Below are positions 31,101 to 39,756 of a stretch of 52,991 bases of DNA, in pieces (position 1 is the stretch's first letter; each line of letters opens with the position of its first letter). Below the pieces are notes generated by a model. It was not told where the DNA came from. It made no database searches and saw only the letters and a list, made by a program, of their open reading frames with translations. The position numbers and the translations under genes were made by a program. The stretch is from JBAXHO01 sp037138855 (GTDB taxonomy: Bacteria; Patescibacteriota; Dojkabacteria; B142; OLB20): the NCBI GenBank assembly GCA_037138855.1, contig JBAXHO010000003.1, forward strand, positions 1 to 52,991, read 5' to 3'.

Positions 31101-34100
31101 GAAAGATCGTTTTTTATATTTAATTTTTCAGAAGTCTTTTCGTCCAGTTTCTTTTTTAGGATTTTAATAACTTCGGGAGCTGCATCTTTTAAATCTTTTC
31201 CAGTTCTATACTTTAAAGATATTTCAGGTGTTAGTAAAAAAATTCCTTTACTAAGGTCGACTGATAATTTTTTTCTATACCATTCTGCAATTTCCTTGTC
31301 ACCAGCAAAATAAAGCCCCCAACCAAAAGCCTGCGCCCCTTCTCCACCTCCAATATTGTCTAACGTAAATTTATCAAATTTGTAAGGAGTTCCATGAAAA
31401 GCAGATTGATAATAAATATTCGGATTTTCAGAATCAAAAGTGCCTTTGTTTTCTACGGATTTGATTTGGGTTGGGTCAAAGGCTACATAAACATCACCAG
31501 CTTTTGATTTTTCATTATTATTGTAATTGTCCTTAACATTTTTAACAACAACGCCATCAAAACCATTTTTCTTTGCATAATCAACAATCTGTTTTGTGCC
31601 TACTAACTTTTCCCCATTAATTTCAGTTTGAAATTGTCTCCAAACTTTATTTTCAGCGTTGACAACTAGAGGATTTTTAATGGCTAAATATGTTTTTACA
31701 ACTCCACCTTGAGCGTTTTGATAATCATAAGCTCTTTTCTCATCGGTGTATGATTTTGCCTTAGCAAGAGAACCAGTAAAATAATAAGCTCTATTTTTAT
31801 CTTCGCTGCCAAATTGCTCATTAGCAGTTTTAAAGATTGGATCTTGATTAAACTTATTTAATTCTGGCATTCCATGATAAACAACCAAAGGCTTACCATT
31901 CTCATCAACTACTTTTGAATCTCCGAACCATTTCTTAAAGGCTGGGGTTTGGGTTTGGTCTTGAGCTTGATTAAAAGTTTGACCTTCAAACTCTTTAATT
32001 GCTTTCTTAATCTCTTCATTGCTTGCATTAATATCAATTCCAGCCCTGTCTAGCTCTTCTAGGAATGATTTAACTTGGTCTTGTTCTGCGTTAGGAGCGT
32101 GGGAAATATCTTCTCCGCCAATCTCTTTTGCAAGTAGGTCTAGGAAATGCTGACGGTCAACATATTCGCCTTGGGTTTTGATTTCAGCATGAGGGAATTT
32201 TGTTTGTAGTTCGCTTGCTACGAAGTTGTCAACATTGCCAAGGCCACCTTGTTTTTTGAATAAGCCAACCATTGTTTTAGGATTAATTCCTAAAGCAGCT
32301 AATTCACCTGCAAGATTTGATCCTAATTGAACGCCGCCTTTTTCTTTAAGCATCTTAATAAGAGGCTTGCCAGCTTTAGGGGTTTTGATTGGTTTACGGG
32401 CTTTGTCTAGGAATAAATCTAGGTCTTCAATTTTATTAACAGCTTTAAATGGCGTTTCTTTGTAAATACCATTGTTTAATTCAAGCTGCCCAAGGTAACT
32501 ATTTAAAATTTTTTTCGCTTCTTCTTCTCCAACTCTAGAACTAACTGTATCATAGTAAGCTTGAGTTTTTGTAATAACTTCTTTAGCATCGCGATAAGGC
32601 ATTCCTAAATTAAGGATTTGCTTTTCAATGTTTTTCTTTACTGCATCTTGTTCTGTAAATGATTTTTTTTGCTGTTCTTGATAATGAATATTTGGGACAA
32701 CATTTTGTAAGAAAGCATCTTGGGCTTCTAAATCAGAAAAGCTTTCAGGGCTTAGCTTCATAAAATCTTCAAGACCAGCAGCTTCGGGAATATTAACTAA
32801 TGCGGCAGCTACGTCATTGCCCTTAAGAACAATATTCCCGCCAGTATCAAGAGCTTCTTGTATTTGAGTTTGAATTTCAGGAAGTGCGGCATTAATTACC
32901 TCTATTTCTTGAGGGGTTTTGCTTTGAAAATATGTTTGAACTTGATCGGCAGAAAGATAAACAGATTGTTCGCCAAGTGTTTCAGCAGTAGCTTCTTTAA
33001 AAGCTTCAGGGCTTCTTTGCAAAATTTTACTTTGTTTCGCTTTTTCAACAACATCTTTAATTGTTTTTTTATCTTCAGCCTCTTGTTGTCTTTTTTCAAC
33101 AATTCTAGCGGCATAATCTACAGTTGCGCCCGCAGTTGCGAAGCCAGCACCCCCAATTGATCCAGCAACAAAACTTTGTTTTACACGATTAGAAACCTCT
33201 TTGCTGCCTAAATATTGCAAGATTGATTCAGGAGTTACCTTATCTTTTTCAGTGCCAAAAGATTTAAATTTTCCTTCTGAAACATATTTTGCAGCTTCAC
33301 CTAAAATAACATTGGAATATTCTTGCGCTGCTTCTGTAGTTCCTTCAGCCAACATTGTGCTTGCAATGTTTTTAAGATATTCGCGACCAATAGAAGTTTT
33401 TAAAAGTTCTTCTGCGGATTCTTTAGTAAAAAGTTTTTTAAATGGTTCTGTTGCAACTTTAGCAGGAATAAGTTCTAATAATCCACCAATTCCACCAGTT
33501 AAAATTGCAGCACCAGCAGCAACTGATTTTTCAATTGGTTTGCCTGTTTCATCTACAAAATTTTTATATTCGCCATAAGAATCAGCTGTCATTCTTTTTG
33601 AGCTTTCAGTAAAAACTCCAGCTCCAGCGCCTGACCTACCAAAAGCCTTAGAGCCAATTTTAAAACCAAGTTTAGCACCTGGTATAATTGCTTCTGGCCC
33701 AGCAAATGCCCCCGCTACAGCTCCAATTGCTCCACTAGCCAAACCAGTTACACCATAACCTTTTACCGCTCCATAACCCATTTGCACTACAGTGGGAATT
33801 TGCCCTAAAGTATAAGCTGGAATTTGCGCTGCTAATTCAGTTGCGTCATTTTTAAAAAGCCCAAGTTTATAATCAGTATTTTGTAATTTTTGTAAATCTC
33901 TTTCAGCAAAATAAAGTTCGTTTAATTCTTTATTGCTTAACTTAAAATTTTCATTGCCAGTTACATCAAAAGCCATGCTTTTAAGCCCTAAATCGGTGGT
34001 TTGGCGACCAATTTCGTTGCTTTGAAATTCTTTTTTAGTATTGCCAACTATCTTTTCAAAATAAGTAAGATTATCTACATCATCGCGCAACATTGCGGTT

Positions 34101-34447
34101 TTAGAAGAATCGGCTAATTGAGCAGCAGTTTTTGGGAAATTATTAACTAAATCATCGTAACTAATTGAATTAAGCTCCGTCATTTGCTTAATTTCATTTT
34201 CTTTAGCTCTTACTGTTTCAATAGGAATGCCAGTAGCACGCGACATTTGATATTGTTGTGTTGCTTTCTCAGGAGGGATGGGAGTTGAAGCAAATACATT
34301 AGTTTTAATTTGGCTTGCCTTATTAGTTTTTTCTTCATTATTAATCGAATCTAAAGCATCAAAAAAACCAGTAGCACCATTTCTTTTTGCTGTGTCCTCT
34401 GCGTTTATTGAATCTAGTGCGTCAAAAAAACTGCTATTATTTTTCAT
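25175..34447 (-). CDS. Giant polyvalent internal virion protein
   Basis: A 3090-residue multidomain protein at the position of the T7 gp16 internal virion protein (which is about 1300 residues). The N-terminus carries a short motif twice (FFDALDSIN at about 5-13 and 27-35). A Gly/Ala-rich region (about 205-340) may insert in membranes. Two ADP-ribosyltransferase-like (ART-PolyVal-type) domains follow: about 830-1010 with FKKWFGDSKVVDENGKPLVV and YHGMPELNKF, and about 1012-1285 with AFHGTPYKFDKF and GWGLYFAGDKEIAEWY. Later come a block with HIRFNERTDAEGKRVMFVEE LQSDW (about 1545-1575) typical of polyvalent proteins, and a metallopeptidase motif STVLHELGHVFL (HELGH at about 1880-1884). The last 600 residues are helical and partly hydrophobic. 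It is likely ejected with the DNA to modify the host or protect the genome. Confidence 0.8.
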   Translation of the reverse strand: MKNNSSFFDALDSINAEDTAKRNGATGFFDALDSINNEEKTNKASQIKTNVFASTPIPPEKATQQYQMSRATGIPIETVRAKENEIKQMTELNSISYDDLVNNFPKTAAQLADSSKTAMLRDDVDNLTYFEKIVGNTKKEFQSNEIGRQTTDLGLKSMAFDVTGNENFKLSNKELNELYFAERDLQKLQNTDYKLGLFKNDATELAAQIPAYTLGQIPTVVQMGYGAVKGYGVTGLASGAIGAVAGAFAGPEAIIPGAKLGFKIGSKAFGRSGAGAGVFTESSKRMTADSYGEYKNFVDETGKPIEKSVAAGAAILTGGIGGLLELIPAKVATEPFKKLFTKESAEELLKTSIGREYLKNIASTMLAEGTTEAAQEYSNVILGEAAKYVSEGKFKSFGTEKDKVTPESILQYLGSKEVSNRVKQSFVAGSIGGAGFATAGATVDYAARIVEKRQQEAEDKKTIKDVVEKAKQSKILQRSPEAFKEATAETLGEQSVYLSADQVQTYFQSKTPQEIEVINAALPEIQTQIQEALDTGGNIVLKGNDVAAALVNIPEAAGLEDFMKLSPESFSDLEAQDAFLQNVVPNIHYQEQQKKSFTEQDAVKKNIEKQILNLGMPYRDAKEVITKTQAYYDTVSSRVGEEEAKKILNSYLGQLELNNGIYKETPFKAVNKIEDLDLFLDKARKPIKTPKAGKPLIKMLKEKGGVQLGSNLAGELAALGINPKTMVGLFKKQGGLGNVDNFVASELQTKFPHAEIKTQGEYVDRQHFLDLLAKEIGGEDISHAPNAEQDQVKSFLEELDRAGIDINASNEEIKKAIKEFEGQTFNQAQDQTQTPAFKKWFGDSKVVDENGKPLVVYHGMPELNKFNQDPIFKTANEQFGSEDKNRAYYFTGSLAKAKSYTDEKRAYDYQNAQGGVVKTYLAIKNPLVVNAENKVWRQFQTEINGEKLVGTKQIVDYAKKNGFDGVVVKNVKDNYNNNEKSKAGDVYVAFDPTQIKSVENKGTFDSENPNIYYQSAFHGTPYKFDKFTLDNIGGGEGAQAFGWGLYFAGDKEIAEWYRKKLSVDLSKGIFLLTPEISLKYRTGKDLKDAAPEVIKILKKKLDEKTSEKLNIKNDLSKIGFFSKEKKELKADLEKLENEISNLNHDLGIVEIYQKAKEGQLYEVNIPEADTMLDWDNMLSKQPPNIQEAVKKAFDQIPQEDMIDYLSDWNADDIYELSGNELYQLLKKVAEDDGFPSSLKDYSRNDEGASKFLHANGINGIKYFDGNSRNKKEGHHNYVVFDDAAIKVVKTYYQTTPTFYSSLEKQITDLPQGKGSPEQWAGIIKNLTQKGVKQEELDWTGIEDWIKEQKGSVTKEQILDYLKANKIEVEEVVKGKNEAEILEKEYEKAAFVVNKGIQDKLPNQELNRLREIRDNLRDRLDAAKTEKPNTKFEKYTLAGGENYRELLLTLPVQESINKQEIGSLRIAARALIEQEGSWKDNYDSAGKALDDLIENPNLLEDYKLEEGQKQIIKNYLKSKNLRKDEKSSIYKSSHYDEPNILAHIRFNERTDAEGKRVMFVEELQSDWHQEGRKKGYKDAELLKKVEEEIKAIGVNKPFGQVSYTDLLEAKAPESLLKKYEEAYDSYMRVPNAPFKTTWNELAFKRALLWAVENGFDKVAWTTGEQQAERYDLSKQVSWISYNKNDSQLAFRAGDRTELKNNISPDQLESFVGKDAAKKLLENEPMQGTKTVRIEGDDLKVGGEGMKAFYDKIVPTMVNKLAKKFGGKVEAIELGNSSTPSKNQNKILTFRDWVWKNINNDYSFNDAQKDINNNSELYKKYLSDTGKLQHAVEITPAMRESIQRQGLPLFQNESNPRGQTQFIGQKPIITLFENKNKSTVLHELGHVFLQINRDIAAVPNVSEQIKKDWKILENWLGIKDGNITTEAHEKFARGFEAYLFEGKAPSIALRDAFARFKSWLIRIYNDNIKNLNVKLTNDVRGVFDRMFASDEAIESLKNNPIFRSDDQILELLTAAEKKDYQKLNDTANEKAKEKLLTKALKQKEIENKKFYKEERAAVKKEVELEMNQDKTFRLVHFLKTGQLLGEEPVEGATGYKLSREDIKNNYDTEFLKYLPADILAKDGVPVDMVAEEFGFNDAGQMLYAIANVPNFKEELKKATDAEMVRRYGDMLYDGTIENEALNASENEARANKILYELNAANRKVKTYVETKEAYKQKAKEIIATKQIKDATDTNTFYLNEVKAAREAGKALGQKDYEKAVEWKKKQLLNHYLFRESLAIKNEVQKALKSYTGIKKKPKAGKVTIDEDFRLKAVNLLQDFNLAPKGVDYQKTNAEALDKWKQEQTNSGVLGLVEFPELGEFQDKDNIRSLTTDEFRTLDDAIQNLVTVGRNINILEVNGKKQELNSIVDRIIEQANTNIKKDKPEIEAPTEREKLVKAFDSYASSLIKTSQTTLKIDGEKNLGEFYQLFEKDLNAAELEKHKMSDELYKKVDAIYNKHFGGYKISDKRTYFDSVGKSYPKKAVLAFALNWGNEINRTRVRDGFNYSDAQVIDIISSLNKNELEFVQDIWDLVNSYWSGIESTQKKLFGIAAKKQNSVPLKIVSKDGQEVSLKGGYYPLAYTAEANFKSDTVQDLKETLFGTGFDEVSFHESMTKERTDQKVTKKIVLDLNPLSKHLTQAINIIAMKPAAWNAYRIINNRRLKTNLVKKIGIAEYKQLQSWVYDMYGRTITQESFIAKAANLSRDITVTWTMAFKLATAIIQPTGLLQSIVKIGYKNMGLGIWKALGNGNPVSINKAAKLAFAKSKILENRSKTMTRDIYEVFDHMHKAGKIRKDITKFAFLATTKMQMLADLPTWYGAYYKGLKDFKGDDAKAVELADRLLIETQGSSYKQSLSAIQRDDSALVKAFTIFGNYANVKLNLLVGSYRQTNFKKPKDTAKFISDFALLFAVDAILTEFLREGISNLLSGRGEDDEEDKTLHYANLIAGSLLSPIPVASQIYSGWSYGKDSYNPSGFKGISIVGEGISKLGKEAVNAVSEDEEVDLIKVMQGINETSAIFTIGGGAQIDIFLKALKEEREGGEPAPIDFILKPAKK

Positions 34448-36123
34448 TATTTTTTAATATTTGTTGGACGACCACGAGAATCACCTAATTTTTCATAATA
34501 AGCTTTTTCAGCTTCTGGACTTTGATCTGGCAAAAAGCCTTTTTTACCACCTTTCCCAACAGGAAGTAAGTCATTTGTATTTGTAACTTCGGCAGCTCCA
34601 GCGTCAGAAATTAATTTTGGAAACCTAATATAAACTTTTTTAATTTCTTCATCAGTTGGTTTTGGTCTTCCTAATTTTCTAGCCTCATCATAGGCTTTTT
34701 CTCTAAAATCATCGGGAATTGCAATAGCTCTTCCTCTAGAAACTTCATACTTTCTTTTTTCTTCAGTGCCTCCCCATAAACTATCTTTTTCAAAAGACTG
34801 CTTAACAACAAGATCGTGAGCCATATCTTGAAGCTCCCTTACCGTTGGTGGACGTTTATGTGCTTCTTGAAATATTTCTGATTCTTCATTTAATCTTGTT
34901 TTAAATTTGGCTGCTTGAGTTTTTCCGCTATCTTCAGTAAGTTTATATCCTATTTGTTTTATAGTGCCATTGGCAACTTGGTCAAAAGCAGCAATTGAAG
35001 CAGGAACAGTAGTTTTTTGTTGTAATTTTTGAAGCTCTGCAATTTTATTAGATGGAACATCTGCGGCAATTTTAAGAGGAGAAATCTCTGAAAACTTTGT
35101 GGGATCTTTTACATACATGTCTTTGTAATCCCAATAATTCTTTTCTTGTTCTGTTGCTTGAACCTTGCCTTCACCTAGTTGTTTTTGACGGACAGCATCA
35201 TATCTGGCAATATCTTCATTAGAAGCTTTTAACTGAACGGCAATAGGGAGTTGGTCAAATGCAGCTCCTGAAGAAGCGCCTTTTAAAAGTTCATTGTCAA
35301 CATTTAACTTAGCTTGTCTTTCAGCTTTAGCCGCAGCTCTTTCAGCATCATTTTTTTGCTGCTCTAAAAGCATTTCTGCCCTATCTTTTAGCTTCATTCT
35401 TTCATCAGCGGGAAGCATCCTAGCTATTCCTTTTCCTTCAGTATCTTTATCAGCGCCGTTAAGAATATTAAGTTGCTGTTGGGGAGGAAGACTAGCTATT
35501 TGAGTTGTAACAAATCTTTTATTTACGTCCTCATTATATTTTTGAATTTTCAAATCGCGGTTAGGATCACTATAAGGAATACTTAAAGCAAAATTATCTT
35601 TGGTAGCGCTTAGAATATCTTTTTGAACATTTGGATCTCTCGCCTTTAAAAAAGCATCGAGGTTTGCATCTTCTTCTTTAGCCGCAGTCGCCATTCCATA
35701 GGCTTGTTGTTTTGCTTCGGAAGTTTTAAGAATTTGTCCAAATTTTTGCGCTTGGTGTAAATTTAAATCCTCTTCTAATCTTTGCGAATATCCGTTTTCT
35801 CCAAGAGATTTTTTAGTTTCATCTTTTATTTTTTTCATTCCCTCTTGGTATTTTTGAGGAAGGTTTGCATAATCGGGGCTTTGATCTAATTCTGTTTCAA
35901 GATTAACTGATTGTTGTAAAGCTTTAGATTTAGCAATTGAATAGTTAAACTTGTCATGGCGATTTTTTATTTCCAATAATACACCACCAGTTTTTTCTAA
36001 AACTTGTCCTAATTTAGCGGTAGCTTCAGGCACAGCGGTAACATCAGCACTTACAACTTGAGGCGCGTTATAACCAGCAGCTTGAGGAACTGATAGTTGA
36101 TCGACAATTGGGAATTTACTCAT
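34447..36123 (-). CDS. Internal virion protein (T7 gp15-like position)
   Basis: A 558-residue, highly charged, almost wholly helical protein with long coiled coils rich in Lys, Glu, Gln and Ala. It lies between the small gp14-like gene and the giant protein, with its stop and the next start overlapping. In T7-like phages proteins of this place form the ejected core that spans the envelope. Homology by sequence is not visible; the role is inferred from order. Confidence 0.6.
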   Translation of the reverse strand: MSKFPIVDQLSVPQAAGYNAPQVVSADVTAVPEATAKLGQVLEKTGGVLLEIKNRHDKFNYSIAKSKALQQSVNLETELDQSPDYANLPQKYQEGMKKIKDETKKSLGENGYSQRLEEDLNLHQAQKFGQILKTSEAKQQAYGMATAAKEEDANLDAFLKARDPNVQKDILSATKDNFALSIPYSDPNRDLKIQKYNEDVNKRFVTTQIASLPPQQQLNILNGADKDTEGKGIARMLPADERMKLKDRAEMLLEQQKNDAERAAAKAERQAKLNVDNELLKGASSGAAFDQLPIAVQLKASNEDIARYDAVRQKQLGEGKVQATEQEKNYWDYKDMYVKDPTKFSEISPLKIAADVPSNKIAELQKLQQKTTVPASIAAFDQVANGTIKQIGYKLTEDSGKTQAAKFKTRLNEESEIFQEAHKRPPTVRELQDMAHDLVVKQSFEKDSLWGGTEEKRKYEVSRGRAIAIPDDFREKAYDEARKLGRPKPTDEEIKKVYIRFPKLISDAGAAEVTNTNDLLPVGKGGKKGFLPDQSPEAEKAYYEKLGDSRGRPTNIKK

Positions 36124-36671
36124 TATAATTCAGCTTTTGCGGTTAAATCAGTAGGAGATTTAGAATTGTATTTCGCATAGAATGATCCAGCAGTTGCGCC
36201 AGATCCAATTAAACTAGATATAGCTCCAATATTAGCAGCTTTTCTGGCTTGTTTTCCTTCATAGCGAGTCATAGTCGCTTTATTTCTTAATCCTATAGCT
36301 TCATTTTTTAAAGCATCTGATTTAGTGTTTCCTTCATATAAAGCACTTAAAGCTTCATATTCACCTTGACTGGCAGTATTAGAAATTAAATCAGCAATAT
36401 TTTTTTCAGAAGTTGAGGCTCCTTGTGCGGCGGCAATGGCGATTTGTTTTGATTGCAACATTTTGTTTTGCCTTAAAGCTTCTGTCGCTCCTCTTTGTCC
36501 ACCTGCGACTGCATTAGCTGCGGCAATATCGGCTAAATCTGCATTCTGGTTATATTGTCCAGCAACAGTAGTCGCCATGCGAGATTGAGCATTACCAGCT
36601 TGAATTTGAGAACTAGCTGATAAAAGACCTCCACCTACCATTAAAGCTGGAATTACTGTTGCTGCGGACAT
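36123..36671 (-). CDS. Internal virion protein (T7 gp14-like)
   Basis: A 182-residue Ala-rich protein. A hydrophobic start (VIPALMVGGGLLSASSQIQA) and a long helical region with GNAQSRMATTVAGQYNQN and RQNKMLQSKQIAIAAAQGAS are typical of gp14-like internal core or pilot proteins that insert in the outer membrane. It overlaps the gene upstream and abuts the coiled-coil protein. Confidence 0.65.
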   Translation of the reverse strand: MSAATVIPALMVGGGLLSASSQIQAGNAQSRMATTVAGQYNQNADLADIAAANAVAGGQRGATEALRQNKMLQSKQIAIAAAQGASTSEKNIADLISNTASQGEYEALSALYEGNTKSDALKNEAIGLRNKATMTRYEGKQARKAANIGAISSLIGSGATAGSFYAKYNSKSPTDLTAKAEL

Positions 36672-37018
36672 AGCTTATAAAATTCTTTGTTGTTTATAGT
36701 GTTATAATATTTGTAACCTAATTTTTCTAAATATCTTTTTGAATTAGGAATTTCAACATCTCTTTCGCAAACTATTGTAACATTTAATTTCTTAAATTCT
36801 TCCGTTACTTGTTTAGAAATTTCCCAAAATGCTTTCCTTGGTAGATTATTTCTGACTCTAACAAAGGAAGTAAATTGAGTTGGAATTAACCAAATACCTC
36901 CGATTGCATATTTTTTTCTTCCTTCTTTTAAAACCCAAGCTTTTGCAGAATAAGGCAAAGTTTCACCTCTAAAAAAGAAATCAAAATCTTTCTTAGTAGC
37001 AAATCTACTGCTTATCAT
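36653..37018 (-). CDS. GNAT-like protein in the virion block (T7 gp13-like position)
   Basis: A 121-residue protein. The start at 37018 (MISSRFATKKDFDFFFRG) is preferred to 37039, which overlaps the tail-tube gene more. A GNAT-like order is visible: AIGGIWLIPTQFTSFVRVRN, a helix EISKQVTEEFKKLNVTIVCE and the end IPNSKRYLEKLGYKYY. Several T7-like phages have an acetyltransferase-like gp13 at this spot, needed for virion assembly. Confidence 0.65.
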   Translation of the reverse strand: MISSRFATKKDFDFFFRGETLPYSAKAWVLKEGRKKYAIGGIWLIPTQFTSFVRVRNNLPRKAFWEISKQVTEEFKKLNVTIVCERDVEIPNSKRYLEKLGYKYYNTINNKEFYKLCPQQQ

Positions 37019-39755
37019 TTGTTGTAATTGCAATTTCAATTGCTAATAGCGTGCAAGGTCTTGGGGCTTGGGCTTGAAGACATACACGACTATCAGTATT
37101 CCAAGAACCACCAAAATTAAACATTGGTGTATCTATTTCTGAAAAAATAGTATCATAAGGAGTTATAATTCCTGTTACGGGATTAACATTTGGAAGTTGA
37201 TCTAGTCCATCAAAAGAAGAGTTATAAAGCAAACCTTTTGAATGAGTATTATTCATTATCACGCCAATAGAATTTACCATTTTTCTTGCTCCTAAAGGAG
37301 AAGAAGAGGCATAAGCTAATTTAGAGCTTTGATATTGAGCGGTGTAAGGAAGTCCTACAATTGCATTTGAAACTGATTGTCCTAATGTAATTTGACCACC
37401 AGTTACGGTATAAGTAGTTTGAATATAAGGATTAGAAGCACTAGGAGGAGAATTTGGATTAGTTAAATTACTAGGACTTAAATCTTTGCCATCAGCCCAG
37501 ACAATCACTTTTTCGCCTTCGAGATGGCTTAACCCAGTTATAGTAGAAGTAGCCGCGCCAGAATATTCAATAAATGAATCAGCTTGTTTGTTTAAAGTAT
37601 CGCCTTGGCAATCTTGTTGGAATGCAAACTTTTCTAAATAACGAACTGTTTGACCATTAATTGTTCTTTTAATAGAATAATAAACATAATCTTCGACTGT
37701 ATTTGGTCCCGGAAAAGTTACAACATCTTCAACTTCTCCGTCAGTTTCATAAAGAAACCAAGCTTTGAGATTTTCAAGAATATCATACAAAAGAATTGCA
37801 ACCTTTCCATCAGAACGCACACAATGAATCATTGTATCTGGCTGTCTTTGAGTATCAAGACGAACAACAGAAGGCTTACCAACTTCGGGAACTGCTTTGG
37901 TTAATTCATCCGCAGCATAATCAATTGTATTTTGATCGTAAGCTAATTCAAAAATTCTTGTTCCAGCACCTTGAACAAAAATTAATTTTTTATCAAGTTT
38001 AGCTGGGTTTACATTAGAGCAAGATTGAGTGGTAGGTTCTACTACTTTAAAATTAGTTGGAGTCATTGGCTCTTCAAAAGAAGTAGTTTTTATCCCTTTA
38101 ACTGAAGTATCAACCCCAATAAATAAACGATAAAGTGAAGCCATCCAATAACATTGATTAGTTGCCCCCGATCCTAAATCTCTTGATATTAAACCAGAAT
38201 CACCAGTAATGTGATCATCAAAACTTAAATAAGCATCAGAGATTGAGCCAATAATTTTAGAAATTCCTGCGTGAAATAAACGCCCTTCTGAAAGTGCCAC
38301 TGCTGATGGCCAGCCTCTATAGTCTGACCATTCTCCCTCATTCCATTTAGTAGTAGGATTGGTCGATCCCAATGATTTAAGAACTTCTGCGGCAACAGAT
38401 GTTGTGCTAGTATACGAAGTAATCCTAAAATATCCAGTAATTGAACCAGAAGTATAGGACAATGAAACATTTGCAGTGCCTGAAGTATAATTTCCAGTTT
38501 TAATGCCTATGCGATAGCGAACAGTTGAATTGGTTAGTCCGTCATCATAATTATAATTTTGGTTAGTAGTATAACTTACTGCATCAATCCACGAAGCACT
38601 TTCATCAAATGACCTTTGCAAAGTAACTGTACCTACCCATGTTCCAGTTATTGTAACTGTAAAATAACGAGCATCTCCAACGCCTGTAACTATGATATAA
38701 CCAGTGGTAAAAGTATTGGCTGCACTGACTCCTTGAGCAATATTTTGTCCTATTGAAACATGTTTAAAAATTGCCCCAACATGTCCAGTTTTAAATAAAC
38801 TTTGACTTGCAGTTACAGTAATATTTCCCGAAATATTAGAAGCAGAAAGTGTAATTTGTGAAGTGTTTGTTACCCTGACTGGTCCATCTTCAGGCTGGTA
38901 AAGAATAATTGACCAAGAGCTATAATTGGTTGCAGCAGATCCACGGCGTTGTAAAATTCTTTGTTGAAGGGTATTACCGCAAGCAACATAAATTGTATCT
39001 AAAGATTGGTCGGTGCGGATTGATGGAAGTAAAGTTTCGGTATATGGAGAGGGAAGGGTTACTATTCCAGCGCTTTCAATTTGAATAGATTTAACAAGAA
39101 CTATTCTCTCTAATAATGAAAAAAAGACAATATAGAAGTTTGCGGTAGTTGGGAGGAAGGCTAATGAGTGGGTTCCTGTTCCAAGAGTTGTTTCAGAAAC
39201 TAAGTCGTCGGCATAAAGAGTTGAGCCGATTTTAAAAGTAACTGGGCCCCTTTCTATAATTACTCTAACTGCATGTTGAATTCCTTGATTAGCTCCAGTA
39301 GAAACTCCTTGATAACGTATTGCTTGATTTATTCCAGTTCCAACCAATTGCATATAGCTTCCAGTCGCCCATTGTGAAGTAGCTCCTACCTGATCTGCAT
39401 TAGTCCAGCCTGTTAAGTCAGTTGTAAAACTTCCATTTGTGATTGTTGTAGTAACTGATGGACGAGTAATTAAAGCGTCGTCAACCCAGAACCTGATAAT
39501 GCTATCGGTAAATTCTATTAAAGCTCTTTGTGTGTTATTGTAGATAAATTTGGTAAATAAAGCCTTATTATTGCTTTGAGTACCCCCGATGTATTTAGTT
39601 CCTGGTCTAAGCATCATTGAGCCAAGTAAGCGAGGGAACCAATTAGATTGTACTTGTGCGCTTAAAGCCACTTTTGAAACATCTATGCGAGCAAGACCTA
39701 ACTTACTGATAAGCCCGCGATTAAATGCTAATAATGCTTGATTTACTTTGCCCAT
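37005..39755 (-). CDS. Tail tubular protein B (gp12-like)
   Basis: A 916-residue protein. The N-terminus (QALLAFNRGLISKLGLARID and NWFPRLLGSMMLRPGTKYIG) is the hallmark of the podovirus nozzle protein family, which begins with 'NGGxSPRLxGRxD...xNxxPxxxGGxxRRPGTxFV'. A central insertion rich in Ser/Thr repeats (about 280-440) and a block RGWPSAVALSEGRLFHAGIS follow. It builds the tail nozzle together with the adjacent gp11-like protein, and is larger than T7 gp12 (794 residues). Confidence 0.85.
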   Translation of the reverse strand: MGKVNQALLAFNRGLISKLGLARIDVSKVALSAQVQSNWFPRLLGSMMLRPGTKYIGGTQSNNKALFTKFIYNNTQRALIEFTDSIIRFWVDDALITRPSVTTTITNGSFTTDLTGWTNADQVGATSQWATGSYMQLVGTGINQAIRYQGVSTGANQGIQHAVRVIIERGPVTFKIGSTLYADDLVSETTLGTGTHSLAFLPTTANFYIVFFSLLERIVLVKSIQIESAGIVTLPSPYTETLLPSIRTDQSLDTIYVACGNTLQQRILQRRGSAATNYSSWSIILYQPEDGPVRVTNTSQITLSASNISGNITVTASQSLFKTGHVGAIFKHVSIGQNIAQGVSAANTFTTGYIIVTGVGDARYFTVTITGTWVGTVTLQRSFDESASWIDAVSYTTNQNYNYDDGLTNSTVRYRIGIKTGNYTSGTANVSLSYTSGSITGYFRITSYTSTTSVAAEVLKSLGSTNPTTKWNEGEWSDYRGWPSAVALSEGRLFHAGISKIIGSISDAYLSFDDHITGDSGLISRDLGSGATNQCYWMASLYRLFIGVDTSVKGIKTTSFEEPMTPTNFKVVEPTTQSCSNVNPAKLDKKLIFVQGAGTRIFELAYDQNTIDYAADELTKAVPEVGKPSVVRLDTQRQPDTMIHCVRSDGKVAILLYDILENLKAWFLYETDGEVEDVVTFPGPNTVEDYVYYSIKRTINGQTVRYLEKFAFQQDCQGDTLNKQADSFIEYSGAATSTITGLSHLEGEKVIVWADGKDLSPSNLTNPNSPPSASNPYIQTTYTVTGGQITLGQSVSNAIVGLPYTAQYQSSKLAYASSSPLGARKMVNSIGVIMNNTHSKGLLYNSSFDGLDQLPNVNPVTGIITPYDTIFSEIDTPMFNFGGSWNTDSRVCLQAQAPRPCTLLAIEIAITTNDKQ

Positions 39756-39756
39756 T

